A DNA stretch of 64,000 nucleotides from Roseivirga sp. UBA6061 (GCA_002427745.1 DIYF01000146.1:7707-71706), one strand, 5' to 3'; numbered from the stretch's first letter, positions 1-10,245 are shown. Notes: generated by a model not told the origin, from the sequence alone. A program made the numbers and translations.

Positions 1-19
1 TAAGATTTCTGGTCTCCAT
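1..19 (-). CDS. rpsQ: 30S ribosomal protein S17, N-terminal fragment
   Basis: Only the first six codons are inside the window. The complement of bases 1-19 starts with ATG and reads M-E-T-R-N-L, which fits the start of Bacteroidota S17. It lies 7 bases downstream of the rpmC stop codon, the usual place of rpsQ in the S10/spc cluster. The assignment rests on gene order plus six residues; the rest of the gene lies beyond the left edge. Confidence 0.75.
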
Positions 20-26
20 GCGTTCT

Positions 27-221
27 TTACTTTGCAAGTTGTTTGGCTCTCAACTCAGTCTTCAACCTGGCAATCATTCTTCTTGAATCTCTGATTTTCA
101 TCGGATTTTCAATTGGTGAAATCGCTTGCGCAAATTTCAATTTGCCAAGACTATCTGTTTCTCCTCTGAGTTTCTCTTCGATTTCCTCGATAGAGAGTGC
201 TCTGATATCTGAATTTGTCAT
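27..221 (-). CDS. rpmC: 50S ribosomal protein L29
   Basis: This 64-residue protein is a small helical component of the 50S subunit near the peptide exit tunnel, where SRP and trigger factor dock. The sequence shows the two-helix L29 pattern, with an early stretch rich in Glu (IEEIEEKLRG) and a late IARLKTELRAKQ segment. Length is normal for the family. It sits one base after rplP and just before rpsQ, in the standard order, so it is co-transcribed with the S10 operon. Confidence 0.95.
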   Translation of the reverse strand: MTNSDIRALSIEEIEEKLRGETDSLGKLKFAQAISPIENPMKIRDSRRMIARLKTELRAKQLAK

Positions 222-222
222 C

Positions 223-642
223 TTATGCCACGTAGTCTCTGCGTACTACAAATTTTGTTGAAAGTGGAAGCTTCTGAGCTGCGAGCCTCAAAGCCTCTTT
301 TGCCAATTCTATATTAACACCAGCTGATTCGAACAGAATAGTACCAGGCTTCACTACGGCCACCCAGTAATCAGGTGCACCTTTACCTTTACCCATCCTT
401 ACCTCAGCAGGCTTACTTGTAACAGGTTTGTCAGGAAAAATTCTGATCCAAACCTGACCTTCTCTTTTCATAGCCCTGGTCATTGCGATACGAGCTGCCT
501 CAATCTGGCGGCTAGTGATCCAACCTGGCTCCAAAGATTTTATACCGAAAGTTCCGAAGTCAAGGTTGTGACCACGCTGAGCGATCCCCTTAACTCTTCC
601 CTTCTGCATTTTTCTGAACTTGGTTCTTTTAGGCTGTAACAT
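223..642 (-). CDS. rplP: 50S ribosomal protein L16
   Basis: L16 (139 aa) binds 23S rRNA near the A site and helps position aminoacyl-tRNA. The start [16 protein letters not shown] and the later GKGKG segment, with basic residues throughout, are typical of the family, and the length is standard. It lies between rpsC and rpmC, 23 bases after rpsC and one base before rpmC, as in nearly all bacteria. Confidence 0.97.
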   Translation of the reverse strand: MLQPKRTKFRKMQKGRVKGIAQRGHNLDFGTFGIKSLEPGWITSRQIEAARIAMTRAMKREGQVWIRIFPDKPVTSKPAEVRMGKGKGAPDYWVAVVKPGTILFESAGVNIELAKEALRLAAQKLPLSTKFVVRRDYVA

Positions 643-665
643 CTTAATTATTCTTTAAAGGGCTA

Positions 666-1391
666 TTACTTTCTTCTATTTGGTCTGCCTCCACCTCTGT
701 TAGGTCTGCGTCCGCCACCGCGTTCGTTTTGTCCGCCTAAACCTACATTTGGAGAAAGGTCTCTCTTACCAAATACTTCGCCTTTGAAAATCCAAACCTT
801 GATTCCGATTTTACCATATACCGTATCCGCTTCAGAGATAGCATAATCGATATCAGCTCTCAGGGTATGCAAAGGAATTCTTCCCTCCTTGTACATCTCT
901 GTTCTTGCCATCTCAGCACCGCCCAGACGACCGGCACATTTGATTTTGATACCTTGTGCTCCCACACGAATGGCACTGGCGATAGCTTGTTTCATAGCTC
1001 TTCTGTAAGAGATACGAGCCTGCAGTTGCTGAGCAACTGACTCACCTACCAATTTGGCATCCAATTCAGGTCTCTTGATCTCGAAGATGTTGATCTGAAC
1101 GTCTTTGCCGGTCAGCTTCTTCAACTCCTCTTTGATACGGTCAACCTCTTGTCCACCTTTACCAATAACTACTCCCGGACGGGCAGTGTGTACCGTGATG
1201 GTGATTCTTTTCAGAGTTCTTTCAATGATAATCTTTGAAATACCTCCTTTTGGGATACGAGCGTGCACGTACTTTCTGATCTCCTGATCTTCCACCAGTT
1301 TAGCAGAAAAGTCTTTGCCACCGTACCAGTTAGAATCCCAACCTCTTACGATGCCTAGTCTGAAACCAACGGGGTTTACTTTCTGTCCCAT
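666..1391 (-). CDS. rpsC: 30S ribosomal protein S3
   Basis: S3 (241 aa) lines the mRNA entry site and contributes to mRNA unwinding. The N-terminal [13 protein letters not shown] and the KH-domain core with [10 protein letters not shown] (about residues 78-87) are clear. The C-terminus ends in a Gly/Arg/Asn-rich tail from about residue 220 that is longer than in E. coli S3 and probably disordered. It starts 3 bases after the rplV stop codon within the S10 operon. Confidence 0.97.
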   Translation of the reverse strand: MGQKVNPVGFRLGIVRGWDSNWYGGKDFSAKLVEDQEIRKYVHARIPKGGISKIIIERTLKRITITVHTARPGVVIGKGGQEVDRIKEELKKLTGKDVQINIFEIKRPELDAKLVGESVAQQLQARISYRRAMKQAIASAIRVGAQGIKIKCAGRLGGAEMARTEMYKEGRIPLHTLRADIDYAISEADTVYGKIGIKVWIFKGEVFGKRDLSPNVGLGGQNERGGGRRPNRGGGRPNRRK

Positions 1392-1394
1392 CTC

Positions 1395-1793
1395 TTAATT
1401 TTCAGTTTCGTTATTTACTACTTCATTATCATCAGCGGTAACTTCCGGTTGATTATGAGAATCAACTACCAAAGTCACATGATTTGATCTTTTTCTGATC
1501 CTGTGAGCCCTTCCCTGTGGAGCAGGTCTGAGCCTTTTCAGCATACGGCCACCATCAACAAAGATTTCTTTCACGAAAAGATCTGCATCTTCCAGTCTTT
1601 CATCTTCGTTTTTTGCCTGCCAGTTAGAGATTGCTGAAAGCAACAGTTTCTCAAGTCTTGCAGCACCTTCTTTAGGCTCAAACTTCAATACATTGAGGGC
1701 TCTGTTTACTCTTTCGCCTCTGATCAAGTCAGCTACCATTCTCATCTTACGAGGGGAGGTAGGTACGTTTCTGAGTTTTGCTACAGCTTCCAT
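1395..1793 (-). CDS. rplV: 50S ribosomal protein L22
   Basis: L22 (132 aa) extends a loop into the peptide exit tunnel. The family pattern is visible: [21 protein letters not shown] near the N-terminus, and the hairpin region [19 protein letters not shown] at about residues 84-102. The C-terminus carries an extra acidic and Asn-rich tail of about 20 residues. The gene overlaps the end of rpsS by one base, which suggests translational coupling. Confidence 0.97.
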   Translation of the reverse strand: MEAVAKLRNVPTSPRKMRMVADLIRGERVNRALNVLKFEPKEGAARLEKLLLSAISNWQAKNEDERLEDADLFVKEIFVDGGRMLKRLRPAPQGRAHRIRKRSNHVTLVVDSHNQPEVTADDNEVVNNETEN

Positions 1794-2068
1794 TATCTCC
1801 TTCTATCTTTTTTTGCAATGTGTCCACGGAAGTTTCTGGTTGGAGCAAACTCACCGAATTTGTGGCCTACCATATTTTCCGTTACAAATACAGGGATGAA
1901 TTTATTTCCGTTATGGACAGCGAATGTGTGTCCAATGAAATCAGGTGAAATCATTGATCTTCTGGACCAGGTCCTGATGACAGACTTCTTACCAGACTCT
2001 TCCATCGCGTCTACTTTCTTAGACAAGCGAAAATCTATATAAGGTCCTTTTTTTAACGAACGTGCCAT
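1793..2068 (-). CDS. rpsS: 30S ribosomal protein S19
   Basis: S19 (91 aa) sits in the head of the 30S subunit and contacts S13 and the A-site finger of the 50[13 protein letters not shown] at the start and the central [17 protein letters not shown] segment are diagnostic. Length is normal. It lies 3 bases after rplB and overlaps rplV by one base. Confidence 0.97.
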   Translation of the reverse strand: MARSLKKGPYIDFRLSKKVDAMEESGKKSVIRTWSRRSMISPDFIGHTFAVHNGNKFIPVFVTENMVGHKFGEFAPTRNFRGHIAKKDRRR

Positions 2069-2071
2069 GTC

Positions 2072-2902
2072 TTATTTCTTCTTTTTACCAATGATCAACT
2101 TGTTCGAATATTTCTTCGGAGTACGGGTCTTCTGACCTTTCGCGTACAAACCGTTTCTCGATCTTGGGTGGCCTCCTGAAGACTTACCTTCACCACCGCC
2201 CATTGGGTGATCAACCGGATTCATAACAACTCCTCTTACTCTTGGTCTTCTGCCCAACCATCTTTTTCTACCGGCTTTACCGAGATTCACATTCATGTGC
2301 TCAGCATTACCTACAGAACCAACAGTTGCCAGACATACAACCAGCACGTTCCTCATTTCCCCTGAAGGCAACTTCAACGTGGCATACTTACCTTCTCTTG
2401 CAACCAACTGTGCATAAGATCCTGCACTTCTTGCCATAGCTCCACCTTTACCAGGCTTGAGCTCAATGTTGTGAATGATAGTACCCAAAGGAATTTTGGA
2501 CATTGGCAGTGCATTACCTACTTCCGGAGCTACATTCTCTCCCGAAACAACGGTCTGACCGACCTGCAAGCCATTTGGCGCGATGATATATCTTTTTTCA
2601 CCATCGGCATAGAACAACAGAGCAATACGAGCGGATCTTGTCGGATCATACTCAATTGACTTAACTGTTGCAGGGACATCGAATTTCTCTCTTTTGAAAT
2701 CAACTACCCTGATTTTCTTCTTGTGACCACCACCTAAGTAGCGCATGGTCATCTTTCCAGTATTGTTACGACCACCTGAACGCTTTGACACAGCTGTCAG
2801 GGACTTCTCTGGGTTACTTTTCTTCACTGTTACATCAGCAAAGTCAGGAGCGATACGCTGCCTGGTGCCCGGAGTCATTGGTCTTAGTTTCTTAACGCCC
2901 AT
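2072..2902 (-). CDS. rplB: 50S ribosomal protein L2
   Basis: L2 (276 aa) is a core 23S rRNA-binding protein needed for subunit association and peptidyl transferase activity. The C-terminal region contains the conserved [19 protein letters not shown] stretch with the functional His. The N-terminus [16 protein letters not shown] is typical of Bacteroidota. It is 10 bases downstream of rplW and 3 bases before rpsS. Confidence 0.98.
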   Translation of the reverse strand: MGVKKLRPMTPGTRQRIAPDFADVTVKKSNPEKSLTAVSKRSGGRNNTGKMTMRYLGGGHKKKIRVVDFKREKFDVPATVKSIEYDPTRSARIALLFYADGEKRYIIAPNGLQVGQTVVSGENVAPEVGNALPMSKIPLGTIIHNIELKPGKGGAMARSAGSYAQLVAREGKYATLKLPSGEMRNVLVVCLATVGSVGNAEHMNVNLGKAGRKRWLGRRPRVRGVVMNPVDHPMGGGEGKSSGGHPRSRNGLYAKGQKTRTPKKYSNKLIIGKKKK

Positions 2903-2912
2903 TTTCTTTCAA

Positions 2913-3200
2913 TTAAATGCTGCTGTAAAAATCAATGATATCACCTTCAGCAACAGTTACAATTGCTTTCTTAAATGATGCAGTACGACCCTTTACAATC
3001 CTGGCAGAAGTATACCTTGATTTGGCCTTACCCTGGTATCTCATAGTGTTCACGTCTTCAACGGTAACACCGTACATATCTTCAACAGCCTTTTTGATCT
3101 CAACTTTGTTGGCATTTTTATCTACCACAAAGCCGTATTTACCAGTTTCGTTTAAGGCTGATACTTTCTCTGTAACTAATGGTTTCTTTAATACACTCAT
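2913..3200 (-). CDS. rplW: 50S ribosomal protein L23
   Basis: L23 (95 aa) is at the peptide tunnel exit and is the docking point for trigger factor and SRP. The opening SVLKKPLVTEKVSALNE and the segment NANKVEIKKAVEDMYGV match the family. The spacing to rplD is only 5 bases, in standard S10-operon order. Confidence 0.97.
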   Translation of the reverse strand: MSVLKKPLVTEKVSALNETGKYGFVVDKNANKVEIKKAVEDMYGVTVEDVNTMRYQGKAKSRYTSARIVKGRTASFKKAIVTVAEGDIIDFYSSI

Positions 3201-3205
3201 CTCCG

Positions 3206-3832
3206 TTACTTCAATAAGTTTTCAATTTTTTCTACAGAGCTCTCACTCAATACCACACTCTCTGCATTCAGCACATCGTAAGTATTTACTGAGTCAGCCG
3301 TTACCACTTTAGAGTTTTGAAGGTTGCGACTTGACAACATTACGTTCTTGTCGTTCTCCCCAACAATTACCAGCGTCTTCTTTGCTCCCAGCTCAAGGTT
3401 GTTCAGCAGACTGATGTACTCTTTGGTTTTTGGCGCCTCGAAAGAGAAGTCTTCCAGCACAACCAGACCATTGTCTTTTGCCTTGTAAGCAAAAGCTGAT
3501 TTTCTGGCCAATACCTTCAGCTTCTTATTCAATTTGAAGCTATAATTTCTTGGGCGAGGACCGAAAATACGTCCACCACCTCTGAACACAGGAGACTTGA
3601 TACTACCCGCACGAGCCGTACCTGTTCCTTTTTGTTTCTTTATCTTCCTCGTAGAACCTACAATCTCAGCTCTCTCCTTAGACTTGTGCGTACCTTGTCT
3701 TTGGTTAGCCAGAAATTGCTTCACATCCAGATAGATGGCGTGATCGTTTGGCTCAATACCGAAGATATCATCGGACAGGTTTACCTTCCTTCCGGTGTCT
3801 TCTCCACTATTTTTTAATACTGCAATCTCCAT
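3206..3832 (-). CDS. rplD: 50S ribosomal protein L4
   Basis: L4 (208 aa) has a globular domain and a long loop reaching the exit tunnel. The loop signature [20 protein letters not shown] followed by a Gly-rich FGPRPRNY segment is present at about residues 66-97. In enterobacteria L4 represses the S10 operon by binding the leader; whether that applies here cannot be read from the sequence. It lies between rplC (4 bases) and rplW (5 bases). Confidence 0.97.
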   Translation of the reverse strand: MEIAVLKNSGEDTGRKVNLSDDIFGIEPNDHAIYLDVKQFLANQRQGTHKSKERAEIVGSTRKIKKQKGTGTARAGSIKSPVFRGGGRIFGPRPRNYSFKLNKKLKVLARKSAFAYKAKDNGLVVLEDFSFEAPKTKEYISLLNNLELGAKKTLVIVGENDKNVMLSSRNLQNSKVVTADSVNTYDVLNAESVVLSESSVEKIENLLK

Positions 3833-3836
3833 CTTC

Positions 3837-4469
3837 TTATTTCTCTAGGACTACGATTGAATTCTTAGGACCTGGAACAGAACCACTGACTACGATCAGA
3901 TTCTCTTCCGGCACTACTTTAAGCACTTCAAGGTTCAATACCTTTACACGATCTCCACCCATTCTACCGGCCATTCTCATTCCTTTGAATACTCTCGCAG
4001 GATATGATGCTCCACCAATAGAACCAGGGGCTCTCAATCTGTTGTGCTGACCATGAGTCGCTTGTCCAACGCCACCAAAACCATGGCGCTTCACAACTCC
4101 TTGGAAACCTTTTCCTTTTGAAGTACCGATAGCATCTACAAAATCACCTTCTGCAAATACATCGCCCACCTTCACCTCGTTACCGAGCTGAACCTGACCT
4201 TCAAATTCTTCGCGGAAATCTCGAAACTCAACAACCTCTTTTTTAGGAGTAGTATTTGCCTTGGCAAAGTGACCTTTCAGCGAAGCAGGAGTATTCTTCT
4301 CCTTACGCTCTCCGTATCCAAGTTGTACTGCTGTGTATCCGTCTGTCTCCTCATTTTTCACTTGCGTAACCACGCAAGGACCAGCCTCTATCACCGTGCA
4401 TGCGACACTGCGTCCATCGGCACTGTAAATGCTAGTCATTCCGATTTTTTTCCCGATTATTCCAGACAT
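3837..4469 (-). CDS. rplC: 50S ribosomal protein L3
   Basis: L3 (210 aa from the chosen start) is an early-assembly 23S rRNA-binding protein close to the peptidyl transferase centre. The start is placed at the ATG giving [15 protein letters not shown], which matches the family N-terminus. An in-frame ATG 45 bases upstream would add residues unlike L3 and would fall closer to the promoter-like site at 4523-4552. The [20 protein letters not shown] segment is the conserved rRNA-binding loop. It is the first gene of the S10-type operon here, because rpsJ, its usual upstream neighbour, is about 2.4 kb away. Confidence 0.96.
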   Translation of the reverse strand: MSGIIGKKIGMTSIYSADGRSVACTVIEAGPCVVTQVKNEETDGYTAVQLGYGERKEKNTPASLKGHFAKANTTPKKEVVEFRDFREEFEGQVQLGNEVKVGDVFAEGDFVDAIGTSKGKGFQGVVKRHGFGGVGQATHGQHNRLRAPGSIGGASYPARVFKGMRMAGRMGGDRVKVLNLEVLKVVPEENLIVVSGSVPGPKNSIVVLEK

Positions 4470-4522
4470 CTTAATTATTAGTTTAGAACACCCAAAACAG
4501 AGTGCTCCCGTCAAACGGACTG

Positions 4523-4552
4523 CAAAGATATGAAATTAATATTTCAGGACAA
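4523..4552 (-). promoter_or_regulatory. Bacteroidota-type promoter for the rplC operon
   Basis: Read on the minus strand, TTG is followed after 19 bases by TATCTTTG, matching the Bacteroidota housekeeping sigma consensus TTG-N(17-23)-TAnnTTTG. The -7 element is about 55 bases upstream of the rplC start, so the transcript would have a leader of roughly 45-50 bases. The site gives the S10 operon its own start despite the genes inserted upstream. Confidence 0.7.
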
Positions 4553-4622
4553 GGGTGCTCTCAAAAATAGATGGATATTTTCGCAACCTTTTTATCCACC
4601 GCTTTCAAAGGTGTCAAAAGGG

Positions 4623-5270
4623 CTATAAAAGGAAGTTAATGAGGATTTTACCATCATCTTTCCATTTCAGAAAGCCCTCAAAAGGACTTTCTATAATATA
4701 TTCATCGGGACACTTGAGGGGATCATTCACTACCTTTATCCAGTCCCCCTGGACATCGACTACTGAAAAGCAGGTTGAAGAAAAGTTCACATCCCAAAGA
4801 CGCGCATTGTCATTGGGAGACTTCCTTAAGGGATTCCGAGAAGCATCGTATGGCCTGACACGAAAAAGGGATTGAAGGAAGTGAGGCCATTTCTCTACCT
4901 TTTCCTGTGGCTTACTAAGCCAGTGACTGACACCTTTAATATCATCTGTTATTACTTTTACCCAATCCCCCTTCTGCTCCATCACCTGTAATATTAGTAG
5001 ACTTCTCCCACTGGAAACATAAAATGGTTCAAAGTCCAGTCCCCCTTCTTTCTTCAGAGTAGTCTTTATATAAGTCCTGGCAGAATTGTAAACAAGGTCA
5101 ACCGAAAAGACAGGCTCAGTAGTGTAATCCGGTTTAGTGTAAAAATCGAGCCGCGTGCTAAGTTCTCTCTCGAAATGAATCACTCCTTCGCCCATCCCTT
5201 GCCTTGAAGTATCACAAGAATTTAAGACAACGGCAAGTACTATCAGACCGACAAGAAAACACCTGATCAT
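4623..5270 (-). CDS. SH3-like lipoprotein, function unknown
   Basis: The 215-residue protein starts with a lipoprotein signal peptide: a hydrophobic stretch followed by LNSC, giving Cys19 as the lipidated residue. Two segments of similar layout, each with a GDWVKV or GDWIKV motif (near residues 107 and 179), resemble bacterial SH3-type repeats, which often bind peptides or cell-wall material. It is therefore probably a cell-surface or periplasmic membrane-anchored protein. Its start overlaps the stop of the upstream DUF4221-like gene by 4 bases, so the two are translationally coupled. No enzyme motif is visible. It sits between the str and S10 ribosomal operons, an unexpected place. Confidence 0.75.
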   Translation of the reverse strand: MIRCFLVGLIVLAVVLNSCDTSRQGMGEGVIHFERELSTRLDFYTKPDYTTEPVFSVDLVYNSARTYIKTTLKKEGGLDFEPFYVSSGRSLLILQVMEQKGDWVKVITDDIKGVSHWLSKPQEKVEKWPHFLQSLFRVRPYDASRNPLRKSPNDNARLWDVNFSSTCFSVVDVQGDWIKVVNDPLKCPDEYIIESPFEGFLKWKDDGKILINFLL

Positions 5271-6391
5271 AATTCAAAAGTATACCTAATTAGTTCGAGT
5301 TTACTCTCATGTTTGTTGATAGCATTAAACATAAGACCTCGCTCTGACACAATCGAAAAAATATAGTAACCTTGCGGAAAAGGCAACTCCATTATCTTAT
5401 TCATGTTTCTATCAGCTAATGTGAGATAGTATTGCCCACTATCTTCCACACCTTCTCTTGCCGCTCTATGAATTCGATAATACCGCTCCCTAAAATCGTC
5501 AAACACTAAAGGAAAATAGTTGACCTCCTTAATTTTGTGAGTATATCGGGCCATATCAGATCCCTGGCTAAAATCTATGATAGGATCGGCCATGTCATCA
5601 GACCACTGACTCTCCAGGTGAATTGATTTCGTAGTATTCTCATGATGTATGAAAACTTCCGATGACAAGGGAAAATTAAATATAATCCTACCTCTTTTTC
5701 TGATAGGCCCCACCTTGAACAAATCACCATAATTACCCGATAAGGCCCGATAACTATCAGGAATAAAAACAGGCAACAGTCTAACCACCCCATCGGACAG
5801 AGATATTTCGGCCACTGTACTCTCAGTATAATTCTGCAAAAGAGTTTGCGCGAGTGGATTAACCCCCATTAGAATAGTCTTGTTTAATTCATCATACTGA
5901 AGCCCGCTATATTGATTGTATTGAAGTTCATACTTATCAAAATCAATACCTTTCAAATCGTTCCTATAGGAGTTAATACCCAACCTGCTTAAAACCTTAC
6001 CCTCAAAATTGACTTCAGTTATGGAATTCAATCCGGCTATTATGATACTCCCCTCCTCTGTTACGGCCATGGAACCAACAGACTCCACAAAGTCAGGACC
6101 CTCCTTTGCCAGATTTATCTTTTTGATAAACCGCTCTTCTGAAAGGTCAATAATAACCAAACCATGATCAAAGTGATCATAAAACAGTACACACTCTTTA
6201 TTACTGTACTCAAAAACATGAGGCAGTATCAAGGTAGACGATACACTTGAGGGCAATGACACCAAAACTGTGTCTATTTTGAAAGCCTCCTCTCCATAAA
6301 CAGACCTGTTCTCCCTTCCGAAACACCCAACTAGAATGAGTAACAAAACAGCCAACAGGAACCTTACCATCAAACTCAACTTAGACAGCAC
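5267..6391 (-). CDS. DUF4221-like lipoprotein, probable beta-propeller
   Basis: A 374-residue protein with a lipoprotein signal (LILVGC, Cys23); the Met at position 8 is an alternative start. The mature part has repeated short beta-strand patterns with alternating hydrophobic and charged residues, and its length is like that of DUF4221 proteins, which resemble six-bladed beta-propeller lipoproteins of Bacteroidota. No catalytic motif is recognised. It lies 7 bases downstream of the small secreted Cys-rich gene and overlaps the SH3-like lipoprotein gene, so the three form one transcription unit for exported proteins. The DUF4221 assignment is by overall resemblance only. Confidence 0.7.
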   Translation of the reverse strand: MLSKLSLMVRFLLAVLLLILVGCFGRENRSVYGEEAFKIDTVLVSLPSSVSSTLILPHVFEYSNKECVLFYDHFDHGLVIIDLSEERFIKKINLAKEGPDFVESVGSMAVTEEGSIIIAGLNSITEVNFEGKVLSRLGINSYRNDLKGIDFDKYELQYNQYSGLQYDELNKTILMGVNPLAQTLLQNYTESTVAEISLSDGVVRLLPVFIPDSYRALSGNYGDLFKVGPIRKRGRIIFNFPLSSEVFIHHENTTKSIHLESQWSDDMADPIIDFSQGSDMARYTHKIKEVNYFPLVFDDFRERYYRIHRAAREGVEDSGQYYLTLADRNMNKIMELPFPQGYYIFSIVSERGLMFNAINKHESKLELIRYTFEL

Positions 6392-6398
6392 TTCTTAT

Positions 6399-6716
6399 TT
6401 AACAGGCCTTGGATGAAATGGTCGAAACTACGATTTCTGGAGAGCAAACATCTTTGATCGTTTTTAATGTCTGTCCACACCTGTATTCCCACTCTGAACA
6501 ATTACTATTAAAGTGGGAATGCGCCCTGGCTATTTCAGATGGGCCACAAACCCATATTTCGCCACCAGGACTACAACTACTATTACTCATTTCTGAAGCA
6601 ATTGACTCTTCCTGTTCCTGAGCCGAAGAAAGAACCGGAGTCATACAGAGAAGGCCTACACATATTAAAGAGCATAACTGATTCTTAGCAAATTTTAAAT
6701 AATACACATATTTCAT
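6399..6716 (-). CDS. small secreted cysteine-rich protein
   Basis: The 105-residue product has a positively charged start, a hydrophobic core and a likely signal peptidase site after SSAQA-type residues near position 33. The mature part of about 70 residues has six Cys (CSPGG, VCGPS, NCSEW, RCGQT, VCSPE and the last residue), an even number suited to three disulfides. It is not recognised as a known family. Small exported peptides placed upstream of propeller lipoproteins are a recurring arrangement in Bacteroidota (NVEALA-type genes are one example), but the NVEALA motif is absent here. It leads the three-gene unit between rpsJ and rplC. Confidence 0.7.
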   Translation of the reverse strand: MKYVYYLKFAKNQLCSLICVGLLCMTPVLSSAQEQEESIASEMSNSSCSPGGEIWVCGPSEIARAHSHFNSNCSEWEYRCGQTLKTIKDVCSPEIVVSTISSKAC

Positions 6717-6845
6717 ATGATTTAATTTAATATTATATACTCCAATTTACAATTATACCACTCAGAACATTACATGTCTTCACACTTTTCTTTGCAGTTA
6801 GGCAAGAATTGATTAACCATGCAAGATTTTTTCCAGCTCTAAAAC

Positions 6846-6879
6846 AAAAAAGCCCTGACGGTACCGTCAGGGCTTTTTC
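6846..6879. terminator. bidirectional intrinsic terminator after rpsJ
   Basis: A perfect palindrome AGCCCTGACGGT/ACCGTCAGGGCT is flanked by A5 on one side and T5 on the other, so it works as a stem with a T-tract on either strand. It lies 21 bases after the rpsJ stop codon and ends the rpsL-rpsG-fusA-rpsJ unit, separating it from the downstream exported-protein genes. Confidence 0.9.
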
Positions 6880-6899
6880 TTATAGCTTAGGTATGGTAA

Positions 6900-7205
6900 T
6901 TATACCTTGATTTCTACGTCAACTCCACTTGGCAATTCAAGCTTCATCAGTGCATCTACTGTTTTGGCGCTGCTAGAGTAGATATCTACCAGACGCTTGT
7001 AAGTGCAAAGCTGAAATTGCTCACGTGACTTCTTGTTCACGTGTGGAGATCTCAGTACTGTAAATTTCTCCTTCACTGTTGGCAATGGAATAGGACCACT
7101 TACAATAGCACCGGTTGTTTTCACAGCTCTTACGATCTTCTCTGATGACTTATCCACCAGGTTGTGATCGTATGACTTCAATTTAATTCTGATCTTCTGT
7201 GTCAT
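6900..7205 (-). CDS. rpsJ: 30S ribosomal protein S10 / NusE
   Basis: S10 (101 aa) is part of the 30S head and, as NusE, of antitermination complexes with NusB and Nus[21 protein letters not shown] and the central [25 protein letters not shown] are diagnostic. It follows fusA by 19 bases and is the last gene of the str-type unit. In many bacteria rplC follows directly; here a terminator and three unrelated genes intervene. Confidence 0.97.
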   Translation of the reverse strand: MTQKIRIKLKSYDHNLVDKSSEKIVRAVKTTGAIVSGPIPLPTVKEKFTVLRSPHVNKKSREQFQLCTYKRLVDIYSSSAKTVDALMKLELPSGVDVEIKV

Positions 7206-7224
7206 TATATTCTCAATTTACAGC

Positions 7225-9324
7225 TTATTCTCCTTTAGCATTTTTGATTACCTCCTCAGAGATGTTTCTTGGAACCACATCGTAATGAGAGAAAGTCAAA
7301 CTGGCAGTTGCTCTACCTGAAGACATCGTTCTCAGGTCAGTAACATAACCAAACAGTTCTGCCAATGGAACATCAGCTTTCACCACAGTAGAAGTACCCT
7401 TGGTATCCATACCTTTCATGATACCTCTTCTTCTGTTAAGGTCACCCGTGATAGATCCTGTATACTCATCAGGAGTAACCACATCTACAGACATGATTGG
7501 CTCCATCAATTTAGGAGTAGCTTTCTTAGCAGCTTCTTTAAAACCAAGTCTCGCAGCCAGTTCGAAAGAAAGAGAATCTGAATCCACATCGTGGAAAGAT
7601 CCGTGGAACAGTCTCACTTTCATATCCTCAACAGGGTAACCCGCCAAAGGACCATTATCCATAGCTGTCTTGAAACCTTTTTCAATAGCAGGGATGAATT
7701 CTTTAGGAATCACACCACCTACAATATTGTTTACAAACTGTAAGCCTCTGGCTTCGAAATCTTCGTCTTTAGGACCCAGTTCGAATACGATATCGGCAAA
7801 CTTACCTTTACCACCAGACTGCTTTTTGTAAACCTCTTTGTGCTCAACAGTTGAAGTAATAGACTCCTTGTATGCCACCTGTGGCGCACCCTGGTTCACT
7901 TCTACCTTGAACTCTCTTTTCAGACGGTCCATGATAATGTCCAGGTGAAGCTCACCCATACCTCTCAGGATAGTCTGACCAGTTTCCTCGTCAGTATTTA
8001 CCGTCAGGGTTGGATCCTCTTCCACCAGTTTGGCGATTGCCATACCCAGTTTATCAACATCTGCCTGAGTTTTAGGCTCAATAGCATAGCCGATTACAGG
8101 ATCAGGGAAGTCCATAGATTCAAGCACAATGTGGTTTTTCTCATCACACAGGGTGTCACCTGTTTTGATGTCTTTAAAACCTACTACAGCAGCAATATCA
8201 CCTGCATGCAGTTCAGGAATCGCATTTTGCTTGTTAGCGTGCATCTGGAAGATACGAGAGATACGCTCTTTCTTATTGGTTCTTGTGTTATACACATAAG
8301 AACCTGAAGGCAACATACCAGAGTATGATCTTACAAAACACAGACGACCTACGAATGGGTCAGTAGCAATTTTGAAAGCCAGAGCAGCGAATGGGTCTTC
8401 AGGAGAAGGGCTTCTTGTAACCTCTTCTTCTGTATCAGGATCAGTACCTACAATGTTGTCCCTGTCCAGTGGAGAAGGCAACAATTCCATTACATAATCC
8501 AGCAGTGTCTGTACACCCTTGTTTTTAAAGGCAGAACCACACATCATTGGCACAAAGTCCAGATTGATAGTAGCCTGTCTCAAGGCAGCCAGAATTTCAT
8601 CTTTAGTGATTGAATCAGGATCCTCGAAGAATTTCTCCAGCAAAGAGTCATCATACTCAGCAATCGCCTCAAGCAATCCCTCTCTGTACTCATCTACCTC
8701 GTCCTGCATATCCTCAGGGATAGCAATTTCTTCGAAAGTCATTCCCTGATCAGCTTCGTTCCAAACGATCGCTTTGTTTTCAACCAGGTCAACCACACCT
8801 TTGAATGTCTCTTCAGCTCCGATAGGCAACTGCAAAGGCACAGCTTTGGTACCCAACATTTCCTTCACCTGCTTACACACGTTCAGGAAGTCAGCACCGG
8901 CACGGTCCATTTTGTTCACAAACCCGATTCTGGCAACTTTGTAGTTATCTGCCAGTCTCCAGTTAGTCTCTGACTGGGGCTCAACACCGTCAACCGCAGA
9001 GAAAAGGAACACAAGTCCGTCCAATACTCTCAGAGAGCGGTTTACCTCTACGGTAAAATCCACGTGACCGGGAGTATCAATAATGTTAATATGGTATTCA
9101 TTGTTCTTGTAAGGCCAGAATACCGTAGTAGCAGCAGAAGTAATGGTAATACCTCTTTCCTGCTCTTGTTCCATCCAGTCCATAGTGGCAGCACCATCAT
9201 GAACTTCACCAATTTTGTGAGAAACACCAGTATAGTACAGTATACGCTCGGTAGTGGTGGTCTTACCTGCATCAATGTGCGCAGCGATACCAATGTTACG
9301 GGTGAATTTTAAATCTCTTGCCAT
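7225..9324 (-). CDS. fusA: elongation factor G
   Basis: EF-G (699 aa) is the GTPase that drives translocation after peptide bond formation. The G1 motif [12 protein letters not shown] is at about residues 15-26, with the switch II sequence DTPGHVDF and the NKMD motif following. Domains II to V are complete and the length is standard. It lies between rpsG (13 bases) and rpsJ (19 bases) in the conserved str operon. Confidence 0.98.
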   Translation of the reverse strand: MARDLKFTRNIGIAAHIDAGKTTTTERILYYTGVSHKIGEVHDGAATMDWMEQEQERGITITSAATTVFWPYKNNEYHINIIDTPGHVDFTVEVNRSLRVLDGLVFLFSAVDGVEPQSETNWRLADNYKVARIGFVNKMDRAGADFLNVCKQVKEMLGTKAVPLQLPIGAEETFKGVVDLVENKAIVWNEADQGMTFEEIAIPEDMQDEVDEYREGLLEAIAEYDDSLLEKFFEDPDSITKDEILAALRQATINLDFVPMMCGSAFKNKGVQTLLDYVMELLPSPLDRDNIVGTDPDTEEEVTRSPSPEDPFAALAFKIATDPFVGRLCFVRSYSGMLPSGSYVYNTRTNKKERISRIFQMHANKQNAIPELHAGDIAAVVGFKDIKTGDTLCDEKNHIVLESMDFPDPVIGYAIEPKTQADVDKLGMAIAKLVEEDPTLTVNTDEETGQTILRGMGELHLDIIMDRLKREFKVEVNQGAPQVAYKESITSTVEHKEVYKKQSGGKGKFADIVFELGPKDEDFEARGLQFVNNIVGGVIPKEFIPAIEKGFKTAMDNGPLAGYPVEDMKVRLFHGSFHDVDSDSLSFELAARLGFKEAAKKATPKLMEPIMSVDVVTPDEYTGSITGDLNRRRGIMKGMDTKGTSTVVKADVPLAELFGYVTDLRTMSSGRATASLTFSHYDVVPRNISEEVIKNAKGE

Positions 9325-9337
9325 TGTAGTCTAGGAA

Positions 9338-9805
9338 TTAAAATCTAAAGTGTGAAAATGCTTTGTTTGCATCGGCCATTCTGTGGGTATCATCTTTCTT
9401 CTTCACGGCTGCTCCCTCTCCTTTTGATGCTGCGATGATTTCACCTGCCAGTCTCTCCATCATAGTCTTCTCTCCTCTTTTTCTGGCAAAACTGATCATC
9501 CACTTGATTCCCAGTGAAGTTTTTCGATTTGGGCGCACTTCGATAGGCACCTGGAAAGTGGCTCCTCCCACTCTTCTACTCTTAACTTCTACTGAAGGCA
9601 TGATGTTACTCAATGCTTTCTTCCAAGTCTCAAGACCATTCTCACCTGTGCGCTCTTCTACCAATGCTACCGCATCGTAGAAAATTCCGTAGGCAATACT
9701 CTTCTTCCCGTCAACCATCAGATAGTTCACGAATTTCGTTACCAAAGTATCGTTGAACTTTGGGTCCGGAAGAATATATCTCTTCTTTGGTTTAGCTTTT
9801 CTCAT
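9338..9805 (-). CDS. rpsG: 30S ribosomal protein S7
   Basis: S7 (155 aa) starts assembly of the 30S head by binding the 3' major domain of 16S r[22 protein letters not shown] and the [16 protein letters not shown] segment, the beta-hairpin region, are typical. It is 13 bases downstream of rpsL and 13 bases upstream of fusA. Confidence 0.97.
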   Translation of the reverse strand: MRKAKPKKRYILPDPKFNDTLVTKFVNYLMVDGKKSIAYGIFYDAVALVEERTGENGLETWKKALSNIMPSVEVKSRRVGGATFQVPIEVRPNRKTSLGIKWMISFARKRGEKTMMERLAGEIIAASKGEGAAVKKKDDTHRMADANKAFSHFRF

Positions 9806-9818
9806 TAGTTATAAAATT

Positions 9819-10199
9819 CTATTTTTTCGCTTTTGGTCTCTTAGCACCATATTTTGATCTTCTCTGCAGACGACCGTTTACACCAGCAGTATCCAAGGCA
9901 CCTCTGATGATGTGGTATCTCACACCCGGAAGGTCTTTTACTCTTCCTCCTCTGATCAATACAATTGAGTGCTCCTGAAGGTTATGACCTTCACCTGGGA
10001 TGTACGCATTTACTTCCTTACCATTTGTCAACCTTACCCTGGCTACTTTTCTCATAGCTGAGTTAGGCTTCTTTGGTGTAGTAGTATATACCCTTGTACA
10101 AACCCCTCTTCTTTGTGGGCAGCTGTCCAGCGCAGGAGATTTCGACTTAGAAGTCAATTTCTTTCTGCCCTTTCTTACTAATTGTTGTATAGTAGGCAT
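9819..10199 (-). CDS. rpsL: 30S ribosomal protein S12
   Basis: S12 (126 aa) shapes the decoding centre. The [18 protein letters not shown] block contains the Lys changed in streptomycin-resistant mutants (Lys43 in E. coli numbering), so the protein appears wild type at this site. The second functional loop EGHNLQEHS is intact. It is the first gene of the str-type unit and is preceded by a promoter-like element. Confidence 0.97.
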   Translation of the reverse strand: MPTIQQLVRKGRKKLTSKSKSPALDSCPQRRGVCTRVYTTTPKKPNSAMRKVARVRLTNGKEVNAYIPGEGHNLQEHSIVLIRGGRVKDLPGVRYHIIRGALDTAGVNGRLQRRSKYGAKRPKAKK

Positions 10200-10245
10200 T
10201 TACAATTATTTAGATTTTATTTTCCTAGTTACAAATTTCGGACTG

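Noticed and set aside
4470..4514. Upstream ATG for L3 that adds 15 residues
   Set aside because: The added residues ([11 protein letters not shown] and on) are unlike L3, and the start at 4469 gives the family N-terminus.
6399..6716. Toxin-antitoxin reading of the small Cys-rich gene and its neighbour
   Set aside because: The product has a signal peptide and an even Cys count, and the next genes encode lipoproteins, not an antitoxin.
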